A stretch of 42,731 bases of DNA. Source: Candidatus Omnitrophota bacterium (GTDB taxonomy: Bacteria; Ratteibacteria; UBA8468; MWAK01). The notes beneath the pieces were generated by a model. That model saw only the letters and a program-made list of their open reading frames with translations. It was not told where the DNA came from and made no database searches. The DNA is taken from assembly GCA_026387085.1 (NCBI GenBank), contig JAPLMK010000091.1, forward strand, positions 1 to 42,731, read 5' to 3'. Shown piece after piece: positions 1 through 7,183 of this stretch; position 1 is the first letter of the stretch, and each line of letters opens with the position of its first letter. The position numbers were made by a program, and so were the translations under genes.

Positions 1-1
1 A

Positions 2-118
2 CGGCTCGACACCTATAAAGAAGAAGAGAAAATTGTTTTTGAAAAATGGCAAAAGGAAAATCCTCTCCCCGGCGGGGAGAGGACAAAGGTGAGGGGGCGA
101 AAGGAAATCATCCCATGA
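2..118 (+). CDS. C-terminal fragment of an upstream gene, probably an NfnA/SudB-like FAD/NAD subunit
   Basis: An open frame enters from the left edge and stops at TGA 116-118, overlapping the ATG of the next gene by 3 bases (ATGA, 115-118). This is the usual sign of a translationally coupled operon. The visible tail is about 38 residues, charged and helical, with YKEEEKIVFEKWQKEN. The last 16 or so residues are encoded by a palindromic repeat (61-100). Identity is inferred from the neighbour: NfnB/SudA-type large subunits normally follow a small ferredoxin:NADP reductase subunit. The fragment has no diagnostic motif, so another upstream gene is possible. Confidence 0.5.
   Translation, partial: RLDTYKEEEKIVFEKWQKENPLPGGERTKVRGRKEIIP
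61..100 (+). repeat. REP-like palindrome, family A, copy 1
   Basis: A C-rich/G-rich hairpin (CTCTCCCCGGCGGGGAGAG) is followed by a GGTGAGGGGG tail. It encodes the final residues of the upstream ORF in one frame and is open in the frame leading to the next gene. Related copies lie at 495-537 (inverted, inside a gene) and, more diverged, at 2433-2474. Confidence 0.8.
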
Positions 119-1551
119 AAATCGAAAAAAAAGCCGGCCTCATGCAGGGACAGCCGGCCCAGGACCGCATCAAGAACTTCAATGAGGTGCCGCTGGGCTA
201 CACCGAGGAAGAAGCCATCCGGGAAGCCAGCCGCTGCCTGCAATGCGTCAAGAAACCCTGCATCGCCGGCTGCCCGGTCTTGATGGACATCCCCGGGTTT
301 ATTGAAGCGATAAAGAAAAAAGATTTTGAAAAAGCGCTCCGGATTATTCGCAATACAAATTGTCTGCCGGCAATCACCGGAAGGGTCTGTCCCCAGGAAG
401 ACCAGTGCCAAAAAGTTTGCGTCCTCTCCAGGGCCGGCGACCCGATATCGATCGGCGCCCTGGAGAGATTTGTGGCGGACTGGCACCGCCTCCATTCCCC
501 CTCACCTTCATCCTCCCCGGGGGGAGAAGATTCTCCTTTTACTCCCTCCTTAACGGAAAAGGGCAAGGATAAAAGTGCTACAAAGATTGCCGTCGTCGGT
601 TCCGGACCGGCCGGACTCACCTGCGCCGCAGAACTTGCCGGCATGGGTTACGATGTAACTATCTTTGAGGGCTTTCACGAACCGGGCGGCGTGCTCGTCT
701 ACGGCATCCCGGAATTCCGCCTGCCCAAGGCAATTGTCTCCGGTGAAGTTGATTACCTCAAATCACTCGGCGTTCATGTCGCCACCAACGTCCTGATTGG
801 AAGGGCGCTCACCATTGCCGACCTTTTTCGCGAAGGGTATAAATCTGTTTTTATCGGTACCGGCGCCGGACTGCCCCAATTCATGGGCATCCCCGGAGAA
901 AACCTGAACGGCGTTTATTCTGCCAACGAATTCTTAACCCGGGTCAACCTGATGAAAGCGCACAAATTTCCGGAATACGATACACCGGTTAAGATTGGAA
1001 AAAAAGTTGCGGTAATCGGAGGAGGCAATGTAGCGATGGATGCGGCCCGGACCGCAAAACGACTCGCGGCAGAACATGTTTACCTTATCTACCGCCGCAC
1101 CGAAAATGAAATGCCAGCCCGCATCGAAGAACTTATCCGGGCAAAGGAAGAAGGCATCGAATTCCAACTTTTAACTGCGCCGGTCAGTTACATCGGAGAT
1201 GAAAAAGGATTTCTCAGGCAGGCGGAATGTATCCGGATGGAATTAGGCGAACCGGATTCATCGGGCAGAAGGAGACCGGTGCCGATTAAAGGTTCGGAAT
1301 TCAAGGTTGAGATTGACCAGGTAGTGGTCGCCATCGGTAGTACGCCTAATCCCATCATCCAGCGCACCACGCCGGAATTAAAAGTAAAAAAATGGGGCAC
1401 CATTGAGGCCGATGAAAACGGAGCCACTTCCATCCCCGGCGTTTTCGCCGGCGGAGACATCGTAACCGGCTCGGCAACCGTTATCACCGCAATGGGCGCC
1501 GGACGTAAATCTGCCGCTGCCATCGACCAATACTTAAAATCAATGTTATAA
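115..1551 (+). CDS. NAD(P)H-dependent flavo-iron-sulfur oxidoreductase, NfnB/SudA/GltD family
   Basis: This is a 478-aa glutamate synthase small-subunit-like protein. An N-terminal Fe-S domain has CLQC..C..GCP (residues 41-53) and a second Cys group ending CPQEDQCQKVC (92-102). A FAD Rossmann fold begins near residue 160 (GSGPAG), an NAD(P) fold follows (GGGNVAMD), and the family's C-terminal GGDIVTGSATVI motif is present. The ATG at 115 is preferred over one at 46 because it makes the ATGA overlap with the upstream stop and because the extra 23 residues come from a repeat. With an NfnA partner it would catalyse electron bifurcation between NADH, NADPH and ferredoxin; alone it could serve glutamate synthesis. 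Residues about 127-152, between the Fe-S and FAD domains, are low-complexity Ser/Pro/Gly encoded by a second copy of that repeat. Confidence 0.88.
   Translation: MKIEKKAGLMQGQPAQDRIKNFNEVPLGYTEEEAIREASRCLQCVKKPCIAGCPVLMDIPGFIEAIKKKDFEKALRIIRNTNCLPAITGRVCPQEDQCQKVCVLSRAGDPISIGALERFVADWHRLHSPSPSSSPGGEDSPFTPSLTEKGKDKSATKIAVVGSGPAGLTCAAELAGMGYDVTIFEGFHEPGGVLVYGIPEFRLPKAIVSGEVDYLKSLGVHVATNVLIGRALTIADLFREGYKSVFIGTGAGLPQFMGIPGENLNGVYSANEFLTRVNLMKAHKFPEYDTPVKIGKKVAVIGGGNVAMDAARTAKRLAAEHVYLIYRRTENEMPARIEELIRAKEEGIEFQLLTAPVSYIGDEKGFLRQAECIRMELGEPDSSGRRRPVPIKGSEFKVEIDQVVVAIGSTPNPIIQRTTPELKVKKWGTIEADENGATSIPGVFAGGDIVTGSATVITAMGAGRKSAAAIDQYLKSML
495..537 (-). repeat. REP-like palindrome, family A, copy 2, inserted in frame in a coding gene
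   Basis: The reverse complement carries the same hairpin and GGTGAGGGGG tail as copy 1. It lies between the Fe-S and FAD domains of the NfnB-like gene and adds a Ser/Pro-rich linker without shifting the frame. Confidence 0.75.
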
Positions 1552-1594
1552 TAAGTAAGTTCAAAATAACAAATTATTAAACAAAGGAGAGGTT

Positions 1595-1684
1595 ATGAAA
1601 AAGAATTTTTTCTGGATTGTGGTTGTGCTGCTTTACACCGTAGTCCTTGCCGGCTGTTCCGCCAGCTGGTCTATCGGCAAGTAA
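1595..1684 (+). CDS. 29-residue predicted lipoprotein
   Basis: A tiny ORF sits behind a good ribosome binding site (AAAGGAGAGG, 1584-1593). The product begins MKKNFFWIVVVLLY, a textbook signal peptide, and has the lipobox VLAGC. Cleavage before Cys21 would leave a mature lipopeptide of only nine residues, CSASWSIGK. The strong SD, the n-region/h-region/lipobox order and the stop straight after make chance unlikely. Its function is unknown. It lies alone between the oxidoreductase and convergent PspC/LiaF-like genes. Small entericidin-like lipoproteins are a loose analogy only. Confidence 0.7.
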   Translation: MKKNFFWIVVVLLYTVVLAGCSASWSIGK

Positions 1685-1701
1685 ATTTAACGCGGGAAAA
1701 A

Positions 1702-1998
1702 TTAAACTTCGTTAGCGGGGAAGTTAGGCCCGGGATTAAAAAACTCCCTGATATTGAACTGGCCGTGTTTAACCGAAGAGAAGACAAGGAAGGCAAGCAG
1801 GATCGCGGTCAAAGCAAAAAAGATTGATTTTACATCCGGCTTGGTATTCAACGCCGCAATTCCCAAGAAAATAAGCAGGACCGGCCAGAGCCGTGAAATT
1901 ATATCCCAGTTAAAATTCAGCGGGTAGAGGTTATCCAGAAAAAAAAGACCTCCGAGAAAAAGAAGGAAGAGGCCGAAGATAAGATGTTTGGGTTTCAT
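1702..1998 (-). CDS. Small LiaF/DUF5668-like membrane protein
   Basis: This 98-aa protein has about three hydrophobic segments. The pattern GLFLLFLGGLFFLDNL...LWPVLLIFLGI is typical of the LiaF transmembrane (DUF5668-like) family that accompanies PspC in envelope-stress modules. Its ATG overlaps the stop of the upstream PspC gene by four bases (ATGA), so the two are translationally coupled. The specific role is inferred from the family: sensing or buffering of membrane stress. Confidence 0.7.
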   Translation of the reverse strand: MKPKHLIFGLFLLFLGGLFFLDNLYPLNFNWDIISRLWPVLLIFLGIAALNTKPDVKSIFFALTAILLAFLVFSSVKHGQFNIREFFNPGPNFPANEV

Positions 1999-2426
1999 CT
2001 TTTACCTGATTTCCAGAGGATGGCCAGTCCAAAAATAATCAAAAGCAGGGGCCAGAATTTGTTAAGCCGGTAAACCGGCAGAAAATTCTCCGCCAGAAAA
2101 ATAACGCCCAATCCGATCAGGATGATACCGCCAAAAAAATTGTGTTTTTTCCGTGTTCCGGTTGACTCCTCTGTTTTTGACGGTTCGCTCACCATCTCTT
2201 CCTGGCCGCTTGGCGTAATAATTTCAACCGTACCCGCCTCTTTTTCCCTTACCGGCAGTACCAGCCAGAAAATAATATAGACCAGCAAACCGATACCGCT
2301 CAAGAAAAAAAGAACGACAAAGATAACCCGCACCAGAACCGGGTCAACATTAAAATATTCGGCCAGGCCGCCGCAAATTCCGGCGATGCGGCGTTCCGCG
2401 GGAGAACGGTAGAGGCGTTTTTCCAT
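1995..2426 (-). CDS. PspC-domain envelope-stress protein with C-terminal LiaF-like segment
   Basis: This 143-aa protein starts MEKRLYRSPAERRIAGICGG, the PspC signature, followed by LAEYFNVDPVLVRVIFVVL and a hydrophobic helix (about residues 1-60). A charged linker joins this to a second hydrophobic pair (GGIILIGLGVIFLAENFLP...FWPLLLIIFGLAIL) that resembles the next gene product. A longer in-frame start at 2537 is rejected because its extra 37 residues run through a repeat and overlap the rubrerythrin gene. PspC domains sense inner-membrane damage; no pspA is visible here. Confidence 0.82.
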   Translation of the reverse strand: MEKRLYRSPAERRIAGICGGLAEYFNVDPVLVRVIFVVLFFLSGIGLLVYIIFWLVLPVREKEAGTVEIITPSGQEEMVSEPSKTEESTGTRKKHNFFGGIILIGLGVIFLAENFLPVYRLNKFWPLLLIIFGLAILWKSGKR

Positions 2427-2432
2427 AATTAA

Positions 2433-2474
2433 TCTCACCCTAACTCTTCCCTCCCCTGGGAAGAAAGTACTTCC
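2433..2474 (-). repeat. REP-like palindrome, family A, copy 3 (diverged)
   Basis: TCTCACCCTAACTCTTCCC followed by a CCTGGGAAG-type hairpin matches the family A pattern (CTCACC, C-rich arm, G-rich arm). It fills the gap between rubrerythrin and the PspC gene. Confidence 0.6.
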
Positions 2475-2479
2475 GGGGA

Positions 2480-3055
2480 TTAAAAATTTTCGGCGAGAAG
2501 CTCGTAATAAGCCTGCGGATGTTTGCAGGCGGGACATTCCTTGGGAGCTTGGGCGCCTTCAAAGACATAACCGCAATTGGAACAATGCCACTTTACCGGA
2601 ACTGATTTCTGAAAAACCTCGCTTTTTTCAATGTTGCTGATTAATTTACGGTAACGCGCTTCGTGAAACTTTTCCACTTTGGCGATTTCCGCGAAAGATT
2701 GCGCAACTTCCGGAAATCCCTCTTCCTTGGCAATCTTGCCGAAATCAGCGTAAAGCGTAGTCCATTCCAGTTTTTCGCCGGCCGCGGCCGCTTCTAAGTT
2801 TACCTTGGTATCTTCAATTATCCCGGCCGGATAGGTTGCGGTAATTTCAATATCGCCGCCTTCCAGATGTTTAAAGAATATCTTGGCGTGCTCTTTTTCG
2901 TTATTAGCCGTTTCAATTAATATGTTGGCTATCTGCTCGTATCCTTCCTTGCGCGCAACACCGGCAAAATAGGTATAACGATTACGCGCCTGGGATTCAC
3001 CGGCAAACGCCTTCAATAAATTCTTTTCCGTCTCCGTTCCTTTGAGTGATGCCAT
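2480..3055 (-). CDS. rbr: Rubrerythrin
   Basis: This 191-aa protein is full length for classical rubrerythrin. An N-terminal four-helix ferritin-like diiron domain carries E..SQARNRYTYFA and NNEKEHAKIFF in its first half and EIAKVEKFHEARY in the second. A C-terminal rubredoxin domain has CSNCGYVFEG and CPACKHPQAYYE. It reduces hydrogen peroxide with electrons from NAD(P)H via rubredoxin-type carriers, which is typical of anaerobes. The SD-like AAGGGGG lies just upstream of ATG, and a promoter is visible at 3098-3126. Confidence 0.95.
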   Translation of the reverse strand: MASLKGTETEKNLLKAFAGESQARNRYTYFAGVARKEGYEQIANILIETANNEKEHAKIFFKHLEGGDIEITATYPAGIIEDTKVNLEAAAAGEKLEWTTLYADFGKIAKEEGFPEVAQSFAEIAKVEKFHEARYRKLISNIEKSEVFQKSVPVKWHCSNCGYVFEGAQAPKECPACKHPQAYYELLAENF

Positions 3056-3097
3056 AAACGACCCCCTTTTATTTACAACGCCTGCTTATTTGATAAT

Positions 3098-3126
3098 ATT
3101 TTACCGTTATTCCGGCCGCATTGCAA
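3098..3126 (-). promoter_or_regulatory. Sigma-70-type promoter of rubrerythrin
   Basis: On the minus strand TTGCAA (3121-3126) and TAAAAT (3098-3103) are separated by exactly 17 bases. TTGCAA is its own reverse complement and also serves as the -35 of the divergent trpS promoter. Confidence 0.6.
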
Positions 3127-3150
3127 GTATAATTAGCGATAAGGTATAAT
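3121..3150 (+). promoter_or_regulatory. Sigma-70-type promoter of trpS-hisC
   Basis: TTGCAA (3121-3126), an 18-base spacer and a perfect TATAAT (3145-3150). The predicted transcription start near 3157 leaves only a few bases before ATG 3163, so the mRNA would be leaderless or nearly so. Confidence 0.6.
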
Positions 3151-3162
3151 ATAATACTATAT

Positions 3163-4158
3163 ATGGAAGAAAAAATGAAGCGGGTTTTCAGCGGCATGCG
3201 GCCAACCGGGAAATTACACCTGGGACATCTGGCCGGCGCGCTTACCAACTGGATAAATCTCCAGGATAAGTACGAGTGTTTTTACGAAATGGCCGACCTG
3301 CACGCCCTGACAACCGATTACCAGAATCCGTTCGGCATCCGGGAAAACATTACCGAAATGCTCCTTGATTTCTTCGCCTTCGGCATAAACCCGAAAAAAG
3401 CAACCGTCTTTGTCCAGTCAAAAATACCGGAGATTTCCGAGCTTCACCTTTTACTGTCGATGTTTACACCGCTGGGCTGGCTGGAACGCTGCCCGACTTA
3501 CAAGGAACAGGTAACCCAGTTATCCGACAAGGATGTCACTAATTACGGCTTTCTGGGATACCCGGTCCTGATGACCGCCGACATCATCTCGGTAAAGGCG
3601 GAAAAAATACCGGTGGGCGAAGACCAAATCCCGCACCTGGAGCTGTCGCGGGAGATTGTCCGCCGTTTCAATCATCTTTACGGGCAACTTTTTCCGGAAC
3701 CGGAAGCAATCCTGACCACCACCCCGAAACTATTGGGAACCGACGGCCGGAAGATGAGCAAGTCGTACGGGAACGCCATCTTTCTCTCCGACACGCCGGA
3801 AGAGATCAAAAAAAAATTAGCGACGATGTTTACCGACCCTTTGCGGCCATACCGCAAGGACCCGGGGCATCCGGACGCCTGCCCGGTCTTCGGCATCAAT
3901 CTTCTCTATAATCAGGCAAACAGCCCGAGCATCAAAAATGAATGCCTGGCTGCAAAATTAGGTTGCACCGAATGTAAAAAAAACCTGACCGAGGTTCTGG
4001 TTCAATACATGGCTCCTTATCAAAAAGAGCGTGAAAAATTAGTAAAAAATACAGCGGGATTTGACCGGATTATCGAACAGGGAAACGAAAAAACCCGTCA
4101 GATAGTTTCCGAGGTTCTGTCGGAAGCAAAAAAGAAGATGGGACTTTATGGATATTAA
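3163..4158 (+). CDS. trpS: Tryptophanyl-tRNA synthetase
   Basis: This 331-aa class I aminoacyl-tRNA synthetase charges tRNA-Trp. The start shows FSGMRPTGKLHLGHLAGAL with the HIGH-type motif (HLGH), the middle has the TADI and GEDQ-HLELSREI signatures, and KMSKS follows near residue 200 (GTDGRKMSKSYGNAI). The length matches bacterial TrpS. ATG 3175 is an alternative start with a GGAAG-like SD; ATG 3163 fits the near-leaderless promoter. It overlaps hisC by 11 bases. Confidence 0.96.
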   Translation: MEEKMKRVFSGMRPTGKLHLGHLAGALTNWINLQDKYECFYEMADLHALTTDYQNPFGIRENITEMLLDFFAFGINPKKATVFVQSKIPEISELHLLLSMFTPLGWLERCPTYKEQVTQLSDKDVTNYGFLGYPVLMTADIISVKAEKIPVGEDQIPHLELSREIVRRFNHLYGQLFPEPEAILTTTPKLLGTDGRKMSKSYGNAIFLSDTPEEIKKKLATMFTDPLRPYRKDPGHPDACPVFGINLLYNQANSPSIKNECLAAKLGCTECKKNLTEVLVQYMAPYQKEREKLVKNTAGFDRIIEQGNEKTRQIVSEVLSEAKKKMGLYGY

Positions 4159-5251
4159 AAACCTCGTCAAACAGCAGGTAAGGGGAATTTGCCCTTACCG
4201 CCCCGGAAAACCGATTGCGGTTCTCTTGAAGGAAAAAGGGTTGGAACGGGCATTCAAACTTGCCTCAAATGAAAACCCGCTGGGCTCTTCCCCGCTGGCG
4301 CTGAAAGCAATCAAAGAGGGCCTTTCCCAGCTCAACCGCTACCCGGAAGGCAGCGGGCCGGCCCTGCGCGAAAAACTGGCGAAGGTATACGGCATCAAGC
4401 CCGAAGAAATCATACTGGGCAACGGCAGCAGCGAGGTTTTATCCTTATCGCTATTAACCTTCCTGAACCCGGGGGAAGAAGTAATCCTGCCGGAACCGAC
4501 TTTTACTATTTATGAAATTTTAGTTTTGATGTGTTGCGGGATACCGGTAAAAGTGCCGCTTAACCCTGATTTCAGTTACAACCCGAACCGGATAGCAAAA
4601 GCCATTACCGGAAAGACCAAGTTCCTCTTTCTGGCCAGCCCCAATAATCCGACCGGCACAATCATCAAAAAAAATGAGTTGACCAAGCTTTTAGATGAAC
4701 TGCCGAAGCAGGTAATCGTCGTTCTGGATGAAGCATACGCCGAATACGTTGAGAGCCCTGATTTTGTAGACGGAATCTCCCTCTTCTCCGGAAAACACCT
4801 GCTCGTAGCCCGAACTTTCTCCAAATTATACGGCCTGGCCGGACTGCGCATCGGATACGGTATCGCCTCCGCCGGCATCATCGAAGAGATGAATAAAATC
4901 CGGCCCCCGTTCAATACCACTATCCCCAGCCAGCTTGCCGCATCCGCAGCCCTGGAGGACCGGGAATTTGTGGCCCGCAGTCTGGAGAACAACCGAACCG
5001 GTAAAAAATACCTGTACCGGGGTCTTTCCGATCTAAAAATCGCTTACGTTCCGACCGAAGCAAACTTTATCCTGATTGACCTGGCGAAAAACGCGCCGAA
5101 AATATGCGGTCGACTTGAAGATAAAGGCGTCATCGTCCGGCCGGTTGACAACCCGATGATGAAAGAAAGATATATCCGGCTCACCATCGGTACGCCGGAA
5201 GAGAACACTTTATTCTTGAAATCCTTGGCAGAGATATTACGATATAAATAA
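4148..5251 (+). CDS. hisC: Histidinol-phosphate aminotransferase
   Basis: This 367-aa PLP-dependent class I/II aminotransferase converts imidazole-acetol phosphate to histidinol phosphate in histidine synthesis, and often also acts on aromatic keto acids. Visible signatures are SNENPLGSSPLA near residue 40, GNGSSEVL, the SPNNPTGT loop, LDEAYAEY with the PLP-binding Asp, and ARTFSKLYGLAGLRIGYG with the Schiff-base Lys. It overlaps trpS by 11 bases, so it is probably cotranscribed. With no other his genes nearby, a broader aromatic aminotransferase role is possible. Confidence 0.9.
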   Translation: MDIKNLVKQQVRGICPYRPGKPIAVLLKEKGLERAFKLASNENPLGSSPLALKAIKEGLSQLNRYPEGSGPALREKLAKVYGIKPEEIILGNGSSEVLSLSLLTFLNPGEEVILPEPTFTIYEILVLMCCGIPVKVPLNPDFSYNPNRIAKAITGKTKFLFLASPNNPTGTIIKKNELTKLLDELPKQVIVVLDEAYAEYVESPDFVDGISLFSGKHLLVARTFSKLYGLAGLRIGYGIASAGIIEEMNKIRPPFNTTIPSQLAASAALEDREFVARSLENNRTGKKYLYRGLSDLKIAYVPTEANFILIDLAKNAPKICGRLEDKGVIVRPVDNPMMKERYIRLTIGTPEENTLFLKSLAEILRYK

Positions 5252-5255
5252 TATA

Positions 5256-5344
5256 ATTGCAAAATGCAAATTGCAGATTGCAAAATGAACAAATAGAAAA
5301 TCAATAATTTTGCATTTTACGCTTTGCATTTTGAAATTTGCAAT
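5256..5344 (+). repeat. AT-rich palindromic repeat, family B, copy 1
   Basis: ATTGCAAAATGCAAATTGC at one end and GCATTTTGAAATTTGCAAT at the other form long imperfect inverted arms around an ATGAAC...AATCAATAATTTT core. Copies 2 (9711-9807) and 3 (23668-23763, inverted) share the core. It fills the gap between hisC and dacA. Confidence 0.85.
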
Positions 5345-5402
5345 AAATACCCGAAAACCGTATTTGCGGTAATTAGCGTCCAGATAATAGATTTAAATTA
5401 TT

Positions 5403-6173
5403 ATGGGAAATACCGGGCTTGGCTTTGAATTTTACTGGCTTGACCTCCTGGATATCACGCTCCTTTCCGTCTTGTTTTATTATCTCTTCCTGATTATCCG
5501 GGGCACCAAAAGCGTCCAATTGCTGAAAGGTATGATTATTATTTTTCTGGCAACCTTTCTCTCGCGGATGCTGGACCTGCGCACCTTAAACTGGATCCTG
5601 GAAAAAGTTCTGGCCTTCGGCGCCCTGGCCCTCCTGGTTATCTTCCACCCGGAACTCCGGAACGCCCTGGTCAAGATCGGCGAAAGCGGCTCCTTCGAAA
5701 AAACCGCCGGTTTAAGCAAGGAAAAAGTAGACGAAATTGTCCGGGCAGTTTTTCAACTGGCCAAAGAGCGCCGCGGAGCGCTAATTGCGCTGGAAGGAAA
5801 GGTGGGACTGGCTGACTACGTTCCCTCCGGTAAAAAAATTGACGGGGAAATCAGCAAAGAATTGCTGCTCTCCATTTTCAACCCAACCAGTCCGTTGCAT
5901 GACGGCGCAGTCATTATTTCGCAAAACAAAATTCTGGCCGCCGGATGCATACTACCCCTCTCCGAAAAAATGACTTTCAACCCATTGGTAGGCACCAGGC
6001 ACCGGGCCGGCCTGGGTCTTTCCGAACAGACCGACAGCCTGGTCTTAATCGTCTCCGAAGAAAAAGGATTTATTTCTTGCGCCCGGAAAGGGATTATCTC
6101 CTACAACATCTCCGTGGAAGAGACAACCGTCATGTTGAATAAAGTGTTAGGAACCGCCGAAGAAAAACAATGA
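5403..6173 (+). CDS. dacA: Diadenylate cyclase (c-di-AMP synthase), CdaA/DacA type
   Basis: This 256-aa protein has an N-terminal membrane part of about three helices (LLDITLLSVLFYYLFLIIRGT, LLKGMIIIFLATFLSRML, FGALALLVIFHPELRNAL) followed by a DAC domain from about residue 95. Catalytic motifs are intact: HDGAVII for the DGA motif and GTRHRAGLG for RHR. It makes c-di-AMP from two ATP at the membrane and in other bacteria is paired with CdaR. Here the next ORF is a 53-residue CdaR-like anchor, so the regulatory pairing looks reduced. No clear SD precedes the ATG at 5403. Confidence 0.94.
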   Translation: MGNTGLGFEFYWLDLLDITLLSVLFYYLFLIIRGTKSVQLLKGMIIIFLATFLSRMLDLRTLNWILEKVLAFGALALLVIFHPELRNALVKIGESGSFEKTAGLSKEKVDEIVRAVFQLAKERRGALIALEGKVGLADYVPSGKKIDGEISKELLLSIFNPTSPLHDGAVIISQNKILAAGCILPLSEKMTFNPLVGTRHRAGLGLSEQTDSLVLIVSEEKGFISCARKGIISYNISVEETTVMLNKVLGTAEEKQ

Positions 6174-6206
6174 ATAACGAAAAATTACCGATTAAACGGA
6201 CCGAAA

Positions 6207-6368
6207 ATGAAAATAAACAGGCAGCGTCTTAAGAATTTAATCAGGAACAACCTGGAGTTGAAAATTCTGGCGGTGGTAGTTGCCATACTGGTCTGGCTTT
6301 ACGTCTATCATGTCGAAATATATCTGCCGCAGACGAGAAACAAGGCAACCCATGAATCAAGGAGATAA
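6207..6368 (+). CDS. CdaR/YbbR-like membrane microprotein (anchor only)
   Basis: A 53-aa ORF starts 34 bases after dacA. Its NNLELKILAVVVAILVWLYV (residues 14-33) resembles the start of CdaR proteins: a short basic cytosolic stretch, a sequence like NxxLKxLSLxLAxxLWxYV, and one TM helix. CdaR normally continues into extracytoplasmic YbbR domains; here only about 15 residues follow before the stop, and the ORF runs 17 bases into pdxJ. It is either the remnant of a deleted cdaR or a real one-helix partner of CdaA. Position directly after dacA matches the cdaA-cdaR order of other bacteria. Confidence 0.6.
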   Translation: MKINRQRLKNLIRNNLELKILAVVVAILVWLYVYHVEIYLPQTRNKATHESRR

Positions 6369-7080
6369 ACTGAAATTAGGAATCAACATTGACCACGTTG
6401 CCACTTTAAGGCAACAGCGCCGCGGCAAAGAACCGGACCCAGTTTTAGCCGCATTGCTGGCCGAAACAGCCGGCGCCGACAGCATCGTTTGCCACCTGCG
6501 GGAAGACCGGCGTCACATCCAGGAGCAGGACCTCTCAAACTTGCGCCGCAACATCAAGACAAAACTCAACCTGGAAATGGCTGCCAGCCCCCGGATTATC
6601 AAAATCGCCTGTCAGGAAAAACCGGACTGGGTGACTCTGGTTCCGGAAAAAAGGTCTGAATTGACGACCGAAGGAGGTCTGGCCGTCAAAGAACAGGTAA
6701 ACCGCCTGAAAGATGTGGTCTCGGAATTCAAAAAGTTTAAGATACCGGTAAGCCTTTTTATTGACGCGGATACAAGCCAGATTAAAGCCGCTGTTAAAAC
6801 CGGCGCGGAAATCGTAGAACTCCATACCGGAAGATACGCCGACGCCGTAACTGAAAAAGAAAAAAGCTTTGAACTGAAGAAAATTATTGCCGGGTCCAGA
6901 ATAGCGAAAAATTTAGGTTTGAAGGTCGCGGCCGGACACGGCCTGGATTACCGCAACGTTCTGCCGATAACCCGGATACCGGAAATCGAAGAACTGAACA
7001 TCGGATATTCTATCATCGGCCGCGCTCTCTTCGTCGGCTTGGAAGAAGCGGTCCGGGAAATGATCAGATTAATCAGGTAA
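6352..7080 (+). CDS. pdxJ: Pyridoxine 5'-phosphate synthase
   Basis: This 242-aa TIM-barrel enzyme condenses 1-deoxyxylulose 5-phosphate with 3-amino-2-oxopropyl phosphate to give pyridoxine 5'-phosphate. Family motifs are clear: LGINIDHVATLRQQRRG at the start, CHLREDRRHIQ, TLVPEKR, SLFIDAD, ELHTGRYA, AAGHGLDYRN and NIGYSIIGRALFVGL. ATG 6352 is chosen; the longer in-frame ORF from 6280 reads through the coding sequence of the CdaR-like microprotein. The gene lies in the dacA cluster and overlaps the microprotein by 17 bases. Confidence 0.95.
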   Translation: MNQGDKLKLGINIDHVATLRQQRRGKEPDPVLAALLAETAGADSIVCHLREDRRHIQEQDLSNLRRNIKTKLNLEMAASPRIIKIACQEKPDWVTLVPEKRSELTTEGGLAVKEQVNRLKDVVSEFKKFKIPVSLFIDADTSQIKAAVKTGAEIVELHTGRYADAVTEKEKSFELKKIIAGSRIAKNLGLKVAAGHGLDYRNVLPITRIPEIEELNIGYSIIGRALFVGLEEAVREMIRLIR

Positions 7081-7086
7081 TTGCTT

Positions 7087-7163
7087 GTCGTTCCCGCAGA
7101 TAGTAAGCGGGAATCTAAACTTTATACTGTGTGGATTCCCGCCTAAAACATGCGGGAATGACG
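7087..7163 (+). repeat. Double-hairpin GTCATTCCCGC repeat, family C, copy 1
   Basis: Two CCCGC...GCGGG hairpins lie in tandem between GTCGTTCCCGC and GCGGGAATGACG ends. A second copy at 30747-30823 has the same plan. It makes an apparent in-frame extension of the next gene, which is therefore discounted. Confidence 0.85.
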
Positions 7164-7183
7164 GCGTAAATACGGAGGGAGAA

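Noticed and set aside
6170..6232. 20-codon ORF overlapping the dacA stop
   Set aside because: No SD and no membrane or other motif; the CdaR-like frame is better supported.
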